Assembly: GCF_001921845.1 (NCBI RefSeq)
Contig: NZ_MSJM01000002.1
Location: 248,001-312,000 of the forward strand
Source: Streptococcus cuniculi
Lineage (GTDB): Bacteria; Bacillota; Bacilli; Lactobacillales; Streptococcaceae
Direction: 5' to 3'
Length of the DNA stretch: 64,000 nt
Shown here: piece by piece, positions 24,579-34,939 of the stretch
How the letters are laid out: every line of letters begins with the position of its first letter
How positions within the stretch are numbered: position 1 is the first letter of the stretch
Translations under genes and position numbers: made by a program
Notes under the pieces: model-generated
What the model was told of the DNA's origin: nothing
The model's input: only the letters and a program-made list of their open reading frames with translations
Databases searched by the model: none

Positions 24579-25214
24579 CTAGCCTAACTTCTTCACAAAG
24601 CATTCAAATAGTTTCCACGAAGATTCTGCACCTGGATCCCGATGGCCGATAGCTCGTTCACCTAAGCGAAGAGCACGCCCTTTTTTAGCGACAATGTTAT
24701 CTGTACTTTCTGCACCTTGTTTCATCACAACTAGCGCTTCTTGCATGATTGCTGCTACATCGTCTGCTTCTTGATGCTGTGTCAAATAGTCCATTGCAGG
24801 AAGCATGGCATCAATCATAGTCTTATCACCAAGCTCTGCTTTTCCGCGATTTTGTACCGCAGTAACTCCTGCCCGATACATCTCTACAAACTCTGCAAAA
24901 GAAACCGCTTGTTTGTTCTGCGCAGCTACCCCCATTTTAAGAAAGAAACTGCCGTATAAGGGACCTGAAGCTCCACCGACTTTTCCTAGAAGAGACATAC
25001 CTACTTTTTTAAACAAGGTAGAGATATTCTCAGCTGCCGTATCAAATTGTTCTAGTTGCTTGCTGACATCACGAAATCCAATGCTCAAATTGATGCCGTG
25101 ATCGCCGTCTCCAATACTTGAATCTAAGGAGGTGAGGTAATCCCGTTCTACTTCAATCATTGCAGCCATTTCTTCAATGACAGCTTTAAAATATCCTATA
25201 TCGAATGTTGTCAT
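24579..25214 (-). CDS. dhaL: PTS-dependent dihydroxyacetone kinase, ADP-binding subunit DhaL
   Basis: A 211-residue cytoplasmic subunit carrying the tightly bound ADP that shuttles phosphate from DhaM to dihydroxyacetone on DhaK. The nucleotide-binding motif LDSSIGDGDHGINLS (about residues 28-42) provides the metal-binding aspartates, and GGASGPLYGSFFL and GHRDPGAESS are present. ATG at 25214 has GGAG eight bases before it; upstream in-frame starts are too close to the RBS. Three bases or so separate the dhaK stop from the extended frame, so translation is coupled. Confidence 0.94.
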   Translation of the reverse strand: MTTFDIGYFKAVIEEMAAMIEVERDYLTSLDSSIGDGDHGINLSIGFRDVSKQLEQFDTAAENISTLFKKVGMSLLGKVGGASGPLYGSFFLKMGVAAQNKQAVSFAEFVEMYRAGVTAVQNRGKAELGDKTMIDAMLPAMDYLTQHQEADDVAAIMQEALVVMKQGAESTDNIVAKKGRALRLGERAIGHRDPGAESSWKLFECFVKKLG

Positions 25215-25225
25215 TATCATCACTC

Positions 25226-26233
25226 CTACGCTTTATAGTAAGGGGTATCACATGGCAAATCGAGCAATTCTTTCAATTCTGCGTCCACTCGAAGCAGAGT
25301 GATAGACATACCAACCATATCCATTGAAGTGGCAAAGTTGCCTACCAATGATTTATGGATGGCAATTTGATCAGTTGTCAACAATTCGTTCAACTTGCGG
25401 TAGCAGATGTATTGATCCATGAGTGGTAAGCCACCTAGGCCATTTACTAATACAGCAACTTCATCTCCAACAGCCAAATCTGTATGTTCTTTGATATAGC
25501 TGTAGATTTCTTCTACTACCTCATCAGCTGGACGTAATTTCTCACGACGGATACCTGGTTCTCCATGCAAGCCCATCCCCACTTCCATGTCTCCATCTTC
25601 CATTTCGAAAATTTCTTTTCCAGTCACTGGCAAGGTTGCAGACGACAAGGCAACACCCATTGAGAAGGTATTTTCATTCGCCCGTTCAGCTACAGCTTTT
25701 ACCGCGTCTAAGTCATATCCTTTGGCAGCAGCGGCCGCAGCTACTTTAAATACAAACAAGTCACCTGCAACTCCACGACGATCTTCAAAGTTTTCAGATG
25801 AAATCAAATCATCTTTTACAGTAACGGTTTCTACTCGGATACCATCATCTGCTGCTAATTCAGCTCCCATATCGAAGTTCAAGACATCTCCTGCATAGTT
25901 ACCATAGAGATATAAGCATCCCTTACCACTATCAACGGCTTTTACGGCATTGTAGCATGGTTCTGGAGATGGTGAAGTGTTGACATTGCCGACTACAGCA
26001 GCATCAGCAAAATCTTTTCCAACATAGCCCAAGAATAAAGGTTCGTGGCCTGATCCTCCACCGATGATAATCCGCACCCGTGGTTCTTCACTTAGCTGCT
26101 GACTAACCACTACACGGTCATCATGCTCTAATAGTTTTACATACTGAGGATTAGCTGCTGCATAGCCTGCTAGCATTTCTTCTACCACATTGTAGCCGTC
26201 GTTAATGAGTCTTCTCATGAGTTGTTCCTCCAA
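25226..26233 (-). CDS. dhaK: Dihydroxyacetone kinase, substrate-binding subunit DhaK
   Basis: A 335-residue protein that binds dihydroxyacetone covalently through a histidine and receives phosphate from DhaL-ATP. Recognised by IIIGGGSGHEPLFLGYVG (about residues 50-67) and by the hemiaminal histidine in VGMGLHGEPGIRREK (about residue 222). Length is normal for the PTS-dependent form; there is no fused kinase domain, as in ATP-dependent enzymes. Part of dhaM-dhaK-dhaL. Confidence 0.95.
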   Translation of the reverse strand: MEEQLMRRLINDGYNVVEEMLAGYAAANPQYVKLLEHDDRVVVSQQLSEEPRVRIIIGGGSGHEPLFLGYVGKDFADAAVVGNVNTSPSPEPCYNAVKAVDSGKGCLYLYGNYAGDVLNFDMGAELAADDGIRVETVTVKDDLISSENFEDRRGVAGDLFVFKVAAAAAAKGYDLDAVKAVAERANENTFSMGVALSSATLPVTGKEIFEMEDGDMEVGMGLHGEPGIRREKLRPADEVVEEIYSYIKEHTDLAVGDEVAVLVNGLGGLPLMDQYICYRKLNELLTTDQIAIHKSLVGNFATSMDMVGMSITLLRVDAELKELLDLPCDTPYYKA

Positions 26234-26236
26234 AAA

Positions 26237-26620
26237 TTATTTATTTAAAGATATTTCTTCCAATATGTCCTCGGTACAAGCGCCAATCGATGCTTGTACT
26301 GCTCCTATAAAAGCTCCTTCAATCAAAGGGGCATCAAATAGGGTCACTTTCTGTCTATCTTCTTCTAAATCCAGCATCTCTATAGCTGTCTCCGAACTGA
26401 GGATAGAACTTCCAATGTCTGCAAAAATATAGATTTCTTCGCATTCACAACAGGCGTTCAGATGTTCGTAGATGGTAATGGCATTGGTTCCTAAACGACC
26501 ATCGCCAGTTCCGCCTGCTGAAATAATTCGTACAGCTGTAGAATCTATCATTTCCTCCAGCATTTCCTTCAACCCCTCTGATATTTTTTCAGAATGGGAT
26601 ACTAAAATGATTGCTTTCAC
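26237..26620 (-). CDS. dhaM: PTS-dependent dihydroxyacetone kinase phosphotransferase subunit DhaM
   Basis: A 127-residue IIA-mannose-fold protein that takes phosphate from HPr and rephosphorylates DhaL-bound ADP. The phospho-histidine is in ILVSHSEKIS (about residue 9) and the GGTGDGRLGTN loop is conserved. It has only the IIA domain, without the HPr and EI-like extensions of the E. coli protein, the usual form in Firmicutes. It follows the tpiA-like gene with no gap. Confidence 0.93.
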   Translation of the reverse strand: MKAIILVSHSEKISEGLKEMLEEMIDSTAVRIISAGGTGDGRLGTNAITIYEHLNACCECEEIYIFADIGSSILSSETAIEMLDLEEDRQKVTLFDAPLIEGAFIGAVQASIGACTEDILEEISLNK

Positions 26621-27427
26621 CTACTCACCTTCCTGCCTTTTTATCTGATGAACGAGTCGAATAATCTCTGCAAAATGATGCGGATTATGACCGAAACGTC
26701 CGACAAAGACTCCGTCCACGTTTTCATCTTTCACTAGCGTCTTCGTATTTTCTTTACTCACAGATCCACCGTAAATAATCCTGACAGAAGCTGCAACCTC
26801 TGTTCCATAGTCACGAGCGAGAATCTCACGAATGATGCGATGGGAGGCCCATACATAGGCATCATCTGCGGCCTCTGCTTGACCAATCGCCCAAACAGGC
26901 TCATAGGCAATGACTAGACGCTTGAGGTCATGACTGCTGATACCAGCTACTGCTGTCGATAGTTGCTGCATAAAATAGTCTTGCCTTACTTCTTCTGTGC
27001 ACCGAACAGAATCGCCGATGCAAAGAACAGGAGTCAAATCTGCCTCAAAGGCTAGCTGCAACTTCTGATGGATGAGCTCATCTGTCTCACCAAAGTATTT
27101 CCGACGTTCAGCATGACCCAGCTCTACATAAGAGCCTCCCATATCGATTAATGATTCGATAGAAAACTCGCCCGTCATTGCTCCATTCGCAATGGGAGCG
27201 ATATTTTGAGCACCGTAGCCTACCCCACTGCCTCGCAACATAGTCGCTGTTTGATGTAGAACCCCTAGGCTTGGAAAATAAAATAAGTCAACATCGGCAT
27301 CTGCTAACGAGTCTAGTTCCTTCAAGAAACCTGCTAGGTACTCTTTTTCTAATGCCATCGTATTGCGATAATTTTTCTGGCTCAAACCCACAATCGGTCT
27401 ACGTGTGTTTTTTCTGTCCTCTAGCAT
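26621..27427 (-). CDS. Divergent triosephosphate isomerase
   Basis: A 268-residue TIM-barrel protein. The catalytic glutamate is in VIAYEPVWAIGQ and the histidine in ELGHAERRKYFGE, and the phosphate loop IYGGSVSKENT is kept. The usual N-terminal GNWKMN is replaced by GLSQKNYRN, which still provides lysine and asparagine. This looks like the pathway-specific isomerase of gol-type operons, converting dihydroxyacetone phosphate to glyceraldehyde-3-phosphate, rather than the housekeeping TpiA. It overlaps the preceding rpiB by seven bases. Confidence 0.85.
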   Translation of the reverse strand: MLEDRKNTRRPIVGLSQKNYRNTMALEKEYLAGFLKELDSLADADVDLFYFPSLGVLHQTATMLRGSGVGYGAQNIAPIANGAMTGEFSIESLIDMGGSYVELGHAERRKYFGETDELIHQKLQLAFEADLTPVLCIGDSVRCTEEVRQDYFMQQLSTAVAGISSHDLKRLVIAYEPVWAIGQAEAADDAYVWASHRIIREILARDYGTEVAASVRIIYGGSVSKENTKTLVKDENVDGVFVGRFGHNPHHFAEIIRLVHQIKRQEGE

Positions 27428-27864
27428 CTATTTTCCAACTCCATCACTTGCGCAATTTTTTTAGAAGAAGGACTTTCCACAAAGTGTTGTCCCAAGAAGG
27501 TAAGGACTAGTTCAGCGGCTAAATCTTGACCCACAACCTTGGAGCCGATGGTGATAATGTGAGCATTATTACTCAATTCCGCACGTTTCGCAGAGTAGAC
27601 ATCATGTACCTGTGCCGCACGAATCCCTTTGATCTTATTTGCAGCCATCGCCATTCCGATTCCTGTCCCGCATAATAAGATTCCCTTTTGTACTTCACCT
27701 GCTAAAATGCCATTCGATACTTTTTCTGCAATCCCTGGATAGTCAATACTGTCTTCGGAATAGCAACCATAATCTTCTACGTCATATCCATGACTTGCAA
27801 GCACTGTTTTAATAAACTCTTTTAATACGTAAGCATTATTATCTGCTCCAATTCCAACTTTCAT
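27421..27864 (-). CDS. rpiB: Ribose-5-phosphate isomerase B / allose-6-phosphate isomerase family
   Basis: A 147-residue sugar-phosphate isomerase of the RpiB/LacAB family: MKVGIGADNNAYVLKEF at the start and the active-site stretch GILLCGTGIGMAMAANKI with the catalytic cysteine. Start 27864 has AGAGGTG upstream; a GTG three codons earlier lies inside it. First gene of the dihydroxyacetone operon, which links triose and pentose phosphates. A second, unrelated ribose-5-phosphate isomerase (rpiA) is encoded at about 60.4 kb. Confidence 0.9.
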   Translation of the reverse strand: MKVGIGADNNAYVLKEFIKTVLASHGYDVEDYGCYSEDSIDYPGIAEKVSNGILAGEVQKGILLCGTGIGMAMAANKIKGIRAAQVHDVYSAKRAELSNNAHIITIGSKVVGQDLAAELVLTFLGQHFVESPSSKKIAQVMELENRC

Positions 27865-27896
27865 ATAGCACACCTCTCTTAAAATTTACTATCACA

Positions 27897-27925
27897 ATGA
27901 TACCGCTTTCTTTTCTTTTTGTCAA
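27897..27925 (-). promoter_or_regulatory. Promoter of the dihydroxyacetone kinase operon
   Basis: Minus strand: -35 TTGACA (27925-27920), 17-base spacer, -10 TATCAT (27902-27897). Probably repressed by the divergently encoded DeoR protein. Confidence 0.75.
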
Positions 27926-28036
27926 TATTTTTTTGTTTTTTAGGATAAAAAGATAAATAAAAAGAAAGAAAAGAAAATAATTAGAAAGTATAAAACATTA
28001 AAATCTTCACAATACTTACTTTATATATGCTTTTAC

Positions 28037-28065
28037 TTGACATTTTCCACTATTTTCGCTATGAT
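28037..28065 (+). promoter_or_regulatory. Promoter of the deoR-type regulator gene
   Basis: -35 TTGACA (28037-28042) and -10 TATGAT (28060-28065), 17 bases apart. Confidence 0.75.
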
Positions 28066-28108
28066 AACGTATTGATAACCGTAAGAAAGATCGAATCGGA
28101 GAATGACC

Positions 28109-28873
28109 ATGTATCAGGAAGAAAGACATAGAAAAATACTTGATATTTTATCTCAAAAAAAAAGTATACGTGTCAAAGATTTAAGCGAAGAGTTAGGGGT
28201 ATCCCTTGTAACCATTCGGAATGATTTGGCGATACTTTCCCAGAAAAAACTAGTGGATCGAAGTCATGGAAAAGTGAGTGTCATCGATTCTTTAAACTTC
28301 CCAGCGCACACTTCCTATAATTTTAGAAGTAAGAAAAACGATGTCTTAAAACAACAAATCGCTCAAAAAGCATTTGACTTGCTTCAAACAAATGAGTGTA
28401 TCCTCATCGATGCAAGCTCTACTGCTTACGAGTTGAGCAAATTGATTAGCCAGTCCTCTCTTCGCCTCACGGTGTTAACGAATGGAATGATGACTGCCGA
28501 GCTCTTAAAAGATGTTCCTAATATCACTACGATTCTCATCGGAGGGATTCTCAGAGGACGCTCCAACGCTATTGAGAGCACCTTGGGAGCAGAGATGTTG
28601 GTCAAGATGAACATCAATAAATTATTTGTCTCTGCGCATTCTTTCAATTTGGCAGATGGCTTGTCAGACTTTAACATTTACGAGGTTGAACTAAAGAAGA
28701 TGATGGTCAAGCACTCGGAAAAAGTCATTGCCTTGATCGATTCTTCAAAACTAGAAAATTCTTCTGTTGCAACCTTTCTAAGCGCTGATCAGATTGATAC
28801 CTTCATTACTGACAATCATATTCCCGCTGACCTGTTAGAAAAATACCGACATTCTGGTTTGCATATCGTATAA
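28109..28873 (+). CDS. DeoR/GlpR family transcriptional regulator
   Basis: A 254-residue sugar-phosphate-responsive repressor: N-terminal winged HTH (residues 5-55, RVKDLSEELGVSLVTIRNDL), then the DeoR sensor domain with ECILIDASSTAYELSK and the ISOCOT-fold segment LFVSAHSFNLADGLSD. Divergent from the dihydroxyacetone operon with a 235-base shared control region, so it very probably controls that operon; the inducer would be a triose or pentose phosphate. ATG at 28109 chosen because GGAG sits seven bases before it; the ATG two codons earlier is only one base from it. Confidence 0.9.
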   Translation: MYQEERHRKILDILSQKKSIRVKDLSEELGVSLVTIRNDLAILSQKKLVDRSHGKVSVIDSLNFPAHTSYNFRSKKNDVLKQQIAQKAFDLLQTNECILIDASSTAYELSKLISQSSLRLTVLTNGMMTAELLKDVPNITTILIGGILRGRSNAIESTLGAEMLVKMNINKLFVSAHSFNLADGLSDFNIYEVELKKMMVKHSEKVIALIDSSKLENSSVATFLSADQIDTFITDNHIPADLLEKYRHSGLHIV

Positions 28874-28880
28874 TCGCACC

Positions 28881-28913
28881 AAAAAAGCCTTAGTGATGTT
28901 CACTAGGCTTTTA
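28881..28913. terminator. Bidirectional terminator between deoR and pyk
   Basis: AAAAGCCTTAGTG and CACTAGGCTTTT form a stem with one bulge; A and T runs flank it on both sides, so it serves both convergent genes. Confidence 0.85.
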
Positions 28914-28921
28914 TCTTGCTT

Positions 28922-30427
28922 TTATTTTACAGTACGGACACGCATGGTGTTTGTTGAACCAGCAACACCAACTGGCACACCTGCTACGATAACAATATCG
29001 TCGCCTGATTGAACGAGACCTGCTTTAATCGCTTCGCGTTCTGCCAATTCAAACATGTCATCTGTAGAAGCTGGTTTGTCTGTCACGATTGGAATAACTC
29101 CCCAGTTAATCATCAATGATTTTTGCACTTCTTCTGTAAAGGTTACAGCCAAGATGTCTGCATCTGGACGGTATTTAGAGATAGAACGGGCTGAAAATCC
29201 AGTTTCTGTTACTGTAACGACCAACTTGATATCCATTGAGTGACACGCATCACGAACTGCTGACGCAATCACTTCTGTCTTACTTGTACGCTCAAAGTTA
29301 GAAGCATCCAAACGACCGTATTCGTTCAAGAGAGTTTGGGCATTTTTAGCGATGGTTGCCATTGTACGAACGGACTCAACTGGGTATTTACCGTTTGCTG
29401 ACTCACCTGAAAGCATGGTTGCGTCTGTTCCGTCGATGACCGCGTTGAATACGTCTGATACTTCTGAACGAGTCGCACGTGGTTTTTCAGTCATGGTTTC
29501 AAGCATGTTGGTTGCTGTGATAACGGCTTTACCTGCTGCGTTGACTTTAGTGATGATCATTTTTTGGTAAACTGGAACCATTTCAAATGGTACTTCAATC
29601 CCCATGTCACCACGCGCAATCATGATACCGTCTGCTGCTTCGATGATTTCGTCAATGTTGTCAATCCCTTGTTGGTTTTCGATTTTCGCAAACAATTTCA
29701 CGTGAGTATTTCCAGTTTCTTCACAGATTGCACGTACTTCGTTGACATCTTTTGCAGTACGAACGAATGAAATTGCGATAAAGTTCAAGCCTTGCTCAAG
29801 ACCGAAACGGATGTCTGCGTTATCACGCTCAGCAAGCGCTGGGAAAGGAATTTTAGTGTAAGGAATGTTTACACCTTTTTGTTTTGCAATAACACCGTCA
29901 TTTTCAACCGTTACTTCAAATTCACGTTTTTCATCGTCTTTGGCAAAGACACGAAGACCAAGTTTGCCATCGTCCACAAGGATTTGTTTGCCGACTTCAA
30001 CGTCATCATAGATGTCAAGACCACCAGCAACGTTCAAGGCAATCACTTCACGAGTTGATTTGATTCCTTGTTTGGTAGCAACACGAAGCGTTTCACCAGT
30101 TGTGTACTCGTATTCTTTTGCATCGCCTTCAAACAATTCTGTACGGATTTCAGGACCTTTTGTATCAAGCAAGAAACCAACTTTTTGACCAGCGATTTCT
30201 TCAGCACGACGTACTGTTGCCATACGGTCACCTTGCTCTTGGTGGTCACCGTGTGAGAAGTTGAAACGGAATACGTTTGCGCCTTCTTTAATCAATTCAG
30301 CGATTTTCTGAGCAGATGCTTCAACATCTAATTTTTCACCCCAGTAACCATCTTCACCGAATTTTTTACCACCACGGATTTCAACCGCAGGACCTAATGT
30401 AGCAACAAGTTTTACGCGTTTATTCAT
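28922..30427 (-). CDS. pyk: Pyruvate kinase
   Basis: Last step of glycolysis, phosphoenolpyruvate to pyruvate with ATP formation; cytoplasmic tetramer. 501 residues. KLVATLGPA at the N-terminus, the catalytic lysine and metal site segment LFAKIENQQGIDN and GIMIARGDMGIEVP, and ATNMLETM are present. ATG at 30427 is used because GGAGAG precedes it and MNKRVKLV is the usual N-terminus. Follows pfkA on the same strand by 51 bases, the normal streptococcal pfkA-pyk pair. Confidence 0.98.
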   Translation of the reverse strand: MNKRVKLVATLGPAVEIRGGKKFGEDGYWGEKLDVEASAQKIAELIKEGANVFRFNFSHGDHQEQGDRMATVRRAEEIAGQKVGFLLDTKGPEIRTELFEGDAKEYEYTTGETLRVATKQGIKSTREVIALNVAGGLDIYDDVEVGKQILVDDGKLGLRVFAKDDEKREFEVTVENDGVIAKQKGVNIPYTKIPFPALAERDNADIRFGLEQGLNFIAISFVRTAKDVNEVRAICEETGNTHVKLFAKIENQQGIDNIDEIIEAADGIMIARGDMGIEVPFEMVPVYQKMIITKVNAAGKAVITATNMLETMTEKPRATRSEVSDVFNAVIDGTDATMLSGESANGKYPVESVRTMATIAKNAQTLLNEYGRLDASNFERTSKTEVIASAVRDACHSMDIKLVVTVTETGFSARSISKYRPDADILAVTFTEEVQKSLMINWGVIPIVTDKPASTDDMFELAEREAIKAGLVQSGDDIVIVAGVPVGVAGSTNTMRVRTVK

Positions 30428-30478
30428 GATTTGTTTTCTCTCCTTCTGTTGTATCAAGTTTATACAAGCATCATCGAT

Positions 30479-31492
<1,014 letters not shown>

Positions 31493-31573
31493 TTAACTAA
31501 TGCTCCTTTTTTCATTTTTAACTGTATCATTATACCACATTTACCCGCAGTATGCTTGACTTTTTACTAATTT

Positions 31574-34500
31574 TTACCGAAAAACCGTTTTCATTGAAAC
31601 TTTCTGTAAGCGACTTTGCAAATGGGCTGATTTTTCGACAAATATCCGTTCTAATTGGACGGTCTGATTGCTATCTTGGTAGTGCAAAATGACTGGAATC
31701 GTTCCTGGATACTCGGCCAAAATTGCAGCAATATTCTGGTCATGCTCTCGATTTTCCAGCAAAATCCAAAATTTTTCAGTGCTTGGTTGCTCCAGCCTAT
31801 CCAAGACCAACTGCAATTGACCATCTCTGTCTTGAACCTTGCCTGTCAGATAGAACATCTCGCCTTCTTTCAAGAGATTCTGATAGCGCTGGTAGATGTC
31901 TGGAAAGAGGGTCACATCGAGTTTTTTCTTGGTATCGGTCACTTGGACAAAGGCCATTTGTTGCCCCGTTTTTTTGGTACGGATAACCCGAACCGACTGA
32001 ACTTGTCCTAGAACTGTAGCTCCACTTCCTGCCACCAATTCCGCAAATGGGGTATGAGGCTTGCTAGAAGATTTCGCTAATAATACCAAGGGGTGGGGAC
32101 TGATGCCGACCCCGATAATGGACTGCTCCAAACTAAATTTTTCACTGTCACTATAGTCTTCGGCATCCAGCCAACTATAGGTCTCTTCCGAAAAGAAGGT
32201 TCCAAAGGTATCCGCAAAGACAAAGAGATTGTCCAAGTTTTCCAAAATCTTCTTACGATTGGGCTCAAAGTCATCGAACAAACCAAGCTGAATCAAGGGT
32301 TTCAGGGTCTCCTGCTTTTTAAACGGAGCAGGCAGGCGCAGGATAAAATCCTCCACACTCTTAAACGGGCGCTCCTCAATCATCCAAAAGGCCAATTCTT
32401 TGGGCAATCCCTTGATATTTTTCAAGCCCATGTAAATCTTTTTCTCATCAAATTTATCGTGGTAGGGAATGCTGTTAATCGTGACAGGCGCAACTTGGAA
32501 ATCAAACTGCAGGGTATCTGAAATGTAATCACTGCTTGAGTAGTTGAGCATGATGTCAAAAAAGACATCGGGATAATGGGTTTTAAAGTAGGCCAACTGA
32601 AAGGCAAGAGCCGAATAAGCATAGGCGTGGCTACGGTTGAAACCATATCCTGCAAATTTTGCCATCATGGCAAAAATCCTTCTTGCCTTGTCCTCCTCAT
32701 GTCTATTTTGAATGGCTCCTGCAAGGAAGTCCGCTTCCATGCTCTGCATTTCTGCCTTGTTTTTCTTAGACATGGCGCGGCGCAACAAGTCGGCTTTCCC
32801 AAGAGTAAAGCCTGCAAAGCGCTGGGCAATCTGCATGACCTGCTCCTGATAGAGCATGATGCCATAGGTCGGCTGCAAAATATCAGCAATCGAATCATCC
32901 AATAGGTCAACGGTTTCCTGACCGTGCTTGCGCTTGACAAAGTTATCCGAGTAATCACTAGCTCCTGGACGATTGAGACTGGTGGTTGCTACAACGTCCT
33001 CAAATCGGCTTGGTTGAACCCGCTTGAGCAGGTGAATGGCTCCTGGCTGCTCAAATTGGAAAATCCCCTTGGTCTGCCCCTTGGCAAAGAGTTCTAGGGT
33101 GGCCTTATCTTCCAAGTCGATGTCTGAAATCACCATCTTCTTGCCGTATTTTTCCTCCACAGCTGCTGCCATTTTCTGGACGAAGGTCAGATTGCGCAAA
33201 CCGAGGAAATCCATTTTTAATAAACCATTAGCTTCTACAGCATGAGCATCATACTGGGTAATCAGCATGTCCTCACCTGCCTTTAAGGGAATGGTATCGG
33301 TCAACTCCTCATCGCTCATCACGACCCCCGCTGCATGAATGGAGGTCTGGCGTGGTTGTCCCTCAATCTGCTGGGCGATGGCATAGGCTTTTTGGTATTC
33401 GATTTTACTATTGATGACCTGACGAAAAGACGCGTTTCGTTCATAGGCAGTAGCTAGCGTATCACGGAAAGAAATCTTCTTCGTGATTGCGCTGACTTCA
33501 TATTCTGGTGTTCCATAGCGCTTTAAGACATCCCGCAGGGCCTGCTTGGCTCCAAAGGTAGAGTAGGTCACAATCTGCGCCGCATGGAAAGTCCCGTAGC
33601 GCTCCCGCACATAGCGGATAAAATCCCCGCGGTGAATATCTGGAATGTCAATATCAATATCAGGCATACTGTAGCGTTCGACATTTAAAAACCGCTCAAA
33701 GAGAAGCGCATGCTTGACGGGGTCAATCCCTGTAATGTAGAGGGCATAGGCTACCAGACTTCCAACCGCAGAGCCACGTCCCATACCCATGTAGTAGCCC
33801 TGACTGCGACCAAAACGCAACAAATCCCAGACAATTAAGAAATAGTCATCAAAGCCCATCTGGTGAATGACCGCTAGCTCCTGTTCTAGACGCTCCTGAT
33901 ATACAGGACTAGTCAGGCCTCTACTTCGCAGGCCTTCTTCCGCCTTTTCACGGAGTTCTTCCACTGCTAGGCGCTCCCGATTAAAACGTGGCAACTTCAA
34001 GGTCTTATCCAGTTCATAGGAAATGCCAGAAACCAAGCGGTTCAATTCGTCTAACGCTTCTGGAAAACGTTGTCCAAACATCGCTGCAAGACTTTCTGGG
34101 CTGACAAAAGACTGATGATGAACCAACTGCGACACTTGATTGAGAGGGACATTTTCCTGAATCGCATGGAGAACCTGCAAGACCTCTACTTGACTTTCCT
34201 CAAAATACCGCACGGTGTGAAGTGGAATCAAGGGACGACTAGATGGTACAACTGGCGTCGTCTCACAGACCCCAATGTAAAAATCAATCCCTAAATCATA
34301 GTCCTCAATCCCATCAAAATAGGGGATAATCAGAGCAATCCCTGTCAAGTACGGTCGAATAGACTCAAATTCTCTCTGCCCTGTCATCTTGGCCGTTGAG
34401 ATTTTCAAGAGATTTTGGTAGCCTGCTGTATTTTGGGCAATCAATTGAACCACCAAGGTCTCATCTTGTGAGAGATATAGCTCCATCTCACAGCCAATAA

Positions 34501-34681
34501 TCGGCTGGATTCCTGCTTTCTCACAAGCCTCCATAAAGGAATAGGCCGCGTACAGATTATCACGATCCATGATGCCTAGATGCGTGTAGCCCATTTCCTT
34601 GGCACGCGCAACATAGCGCTCGATGGTCATCATACTATCCATAAAGCTATAGACGGTCTTGGTATCCAACTGTGCTAGCAT
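31574..34681 (-). CDS. dnaE: DNA polymerase III subunit alpha, DnaE type
   Basis: A 1035-residue replicative polymerase of the DnaE class. Order: PHP domain (about 1-190), polymerase palm with GMGRGSAVGSLVAYAL and the aspartates of SMPDIDIDIPD, thumb and fingers, tandem HhH, and a C-terminal OB fold (ATVLGQVQSVRVIRTKKTG). The PHP metal histidines are lost: where active proteins have HVHSEYS and TDHGN this one has QLDTKTVYS and MDRDN, so no proofreading-type activity is expected. Start 34681 has GAGGGG before it. Confidence 0.97.
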   Translation of the reverse strand: MLAQLDTKTVYSFMDSMMTIERYVARAKEMGYTHLGIMDRDNLYAAYSFMEACEKAGIQPIIGCEMELYLSQDETLVVQLIAQNTAGYQNLLKISTAKMTGQREFESIRPYLTGIALIIPYFDGIEDYDLGIDFYIGVCETTPVVPSSRPLIPLHTVRYFEESQVEVLQVLHAIQENVPLNQVSQLVHHQSFVSPESLAAMFGQRFPEALDELNRLVSGISYELDKTLKLPRFNRERLAVEELREKAEEGLRSRGLTSPVYQERLEQELAVIHQMGFDDYFLIVWDLLRFGRSQGYYMGMGRGSAVGSLVAYALYITGIDPVKHALLFERFLNVERYSMPDIDIDIPDIHRGDFIRYVRERYGTFHAAQIVTYSTFGAKQALRDVLKRYGTPEYEVSAITKKISFRDTLATAYERNASFRQVINSKIEYQKAYAIAQQIEGQPRQTSIHAAGVVMSDEELTDTIPLKAGEDMLITQYDAHAVEANGLLKMDFLGLRNLTFVQKMAAAVEEKYGKKMVISDIDLEDKATLELFAKGQTKGIFQFEQPGAIHLLKRVQPSRFEDVVATTSLNRPGASDYSDNFVKRKHGQETVDLLDDSIADILQPTYGIMLYQEQVMQIAQRFAGFTLGKADLLRRAMSKKNKAEMQSMEADFLAGAIQNRHEEDKARRIFAMMAKFAGYGFNRSHAYAYSALAFQLAYFKTHYPDVFFDIMLNYSSSDYISDTLQFDFQVAPVTINSIPYHDKFDEKKIYMGLKNIKGLPKELAFWMIEERPFKSVEDFILRLPAPFKKQETLKPLIQLGLFDDFEPNRKKILENLDNLFVFADTFGTFFSEETYSWLDAEDYSDSEKFSLEQSIIGVGISPHPLVLLAKSSSKPHTPFAELVAGSGATVLGQVQSVRVIRTKKTGQQMAFVQVTDTKKKLDVTLFPDIYQRYQNLLKEGEMFYLTGKVQDRDGQLQLVLDRLEQPSTEKFWILLENREHDQNIAAILAEYPGTIPVILHYQDSNQTVQLERIFVEKSAHLQSRLQKVSMKTVFR

Positions 34682-34837
34682 ATATCCCCTCATTTTCTTT
34701 CTATTTCTATGTCCTTTTTTTCTTATCTACTATTATACACGAAAAATAGCCCCCTTGCTACTCTTGGCTTTGGCATCCTTGTAGGCAATCCTATTTTAAA
34801 AAAGATGGATTTTTTAGAATAAAATAAGAAATAATAC

Positions 34838-34866
34838 TTGCAATCTTAAACAGAAAATTGTATTAT
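34838..34866 (+). promoter_or_regulatory. Promoter of the gntR-ABC operon
   Basis: -35 TTGCAA (34838-34843) and -10 TATTAT (34861-34866), 17 bases apart, followed by the AT-rich repeat TATATATA, a plausible site for YtrA-type autorepression. Confidence 0.65.
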
Positions 34867-34939
34867 ATATATAAGACAAAGATACAGAGTGGCAGATGAC
34901 TGTCTGTCACCTTATAAAATATCATTGAAAGGAGCTATC

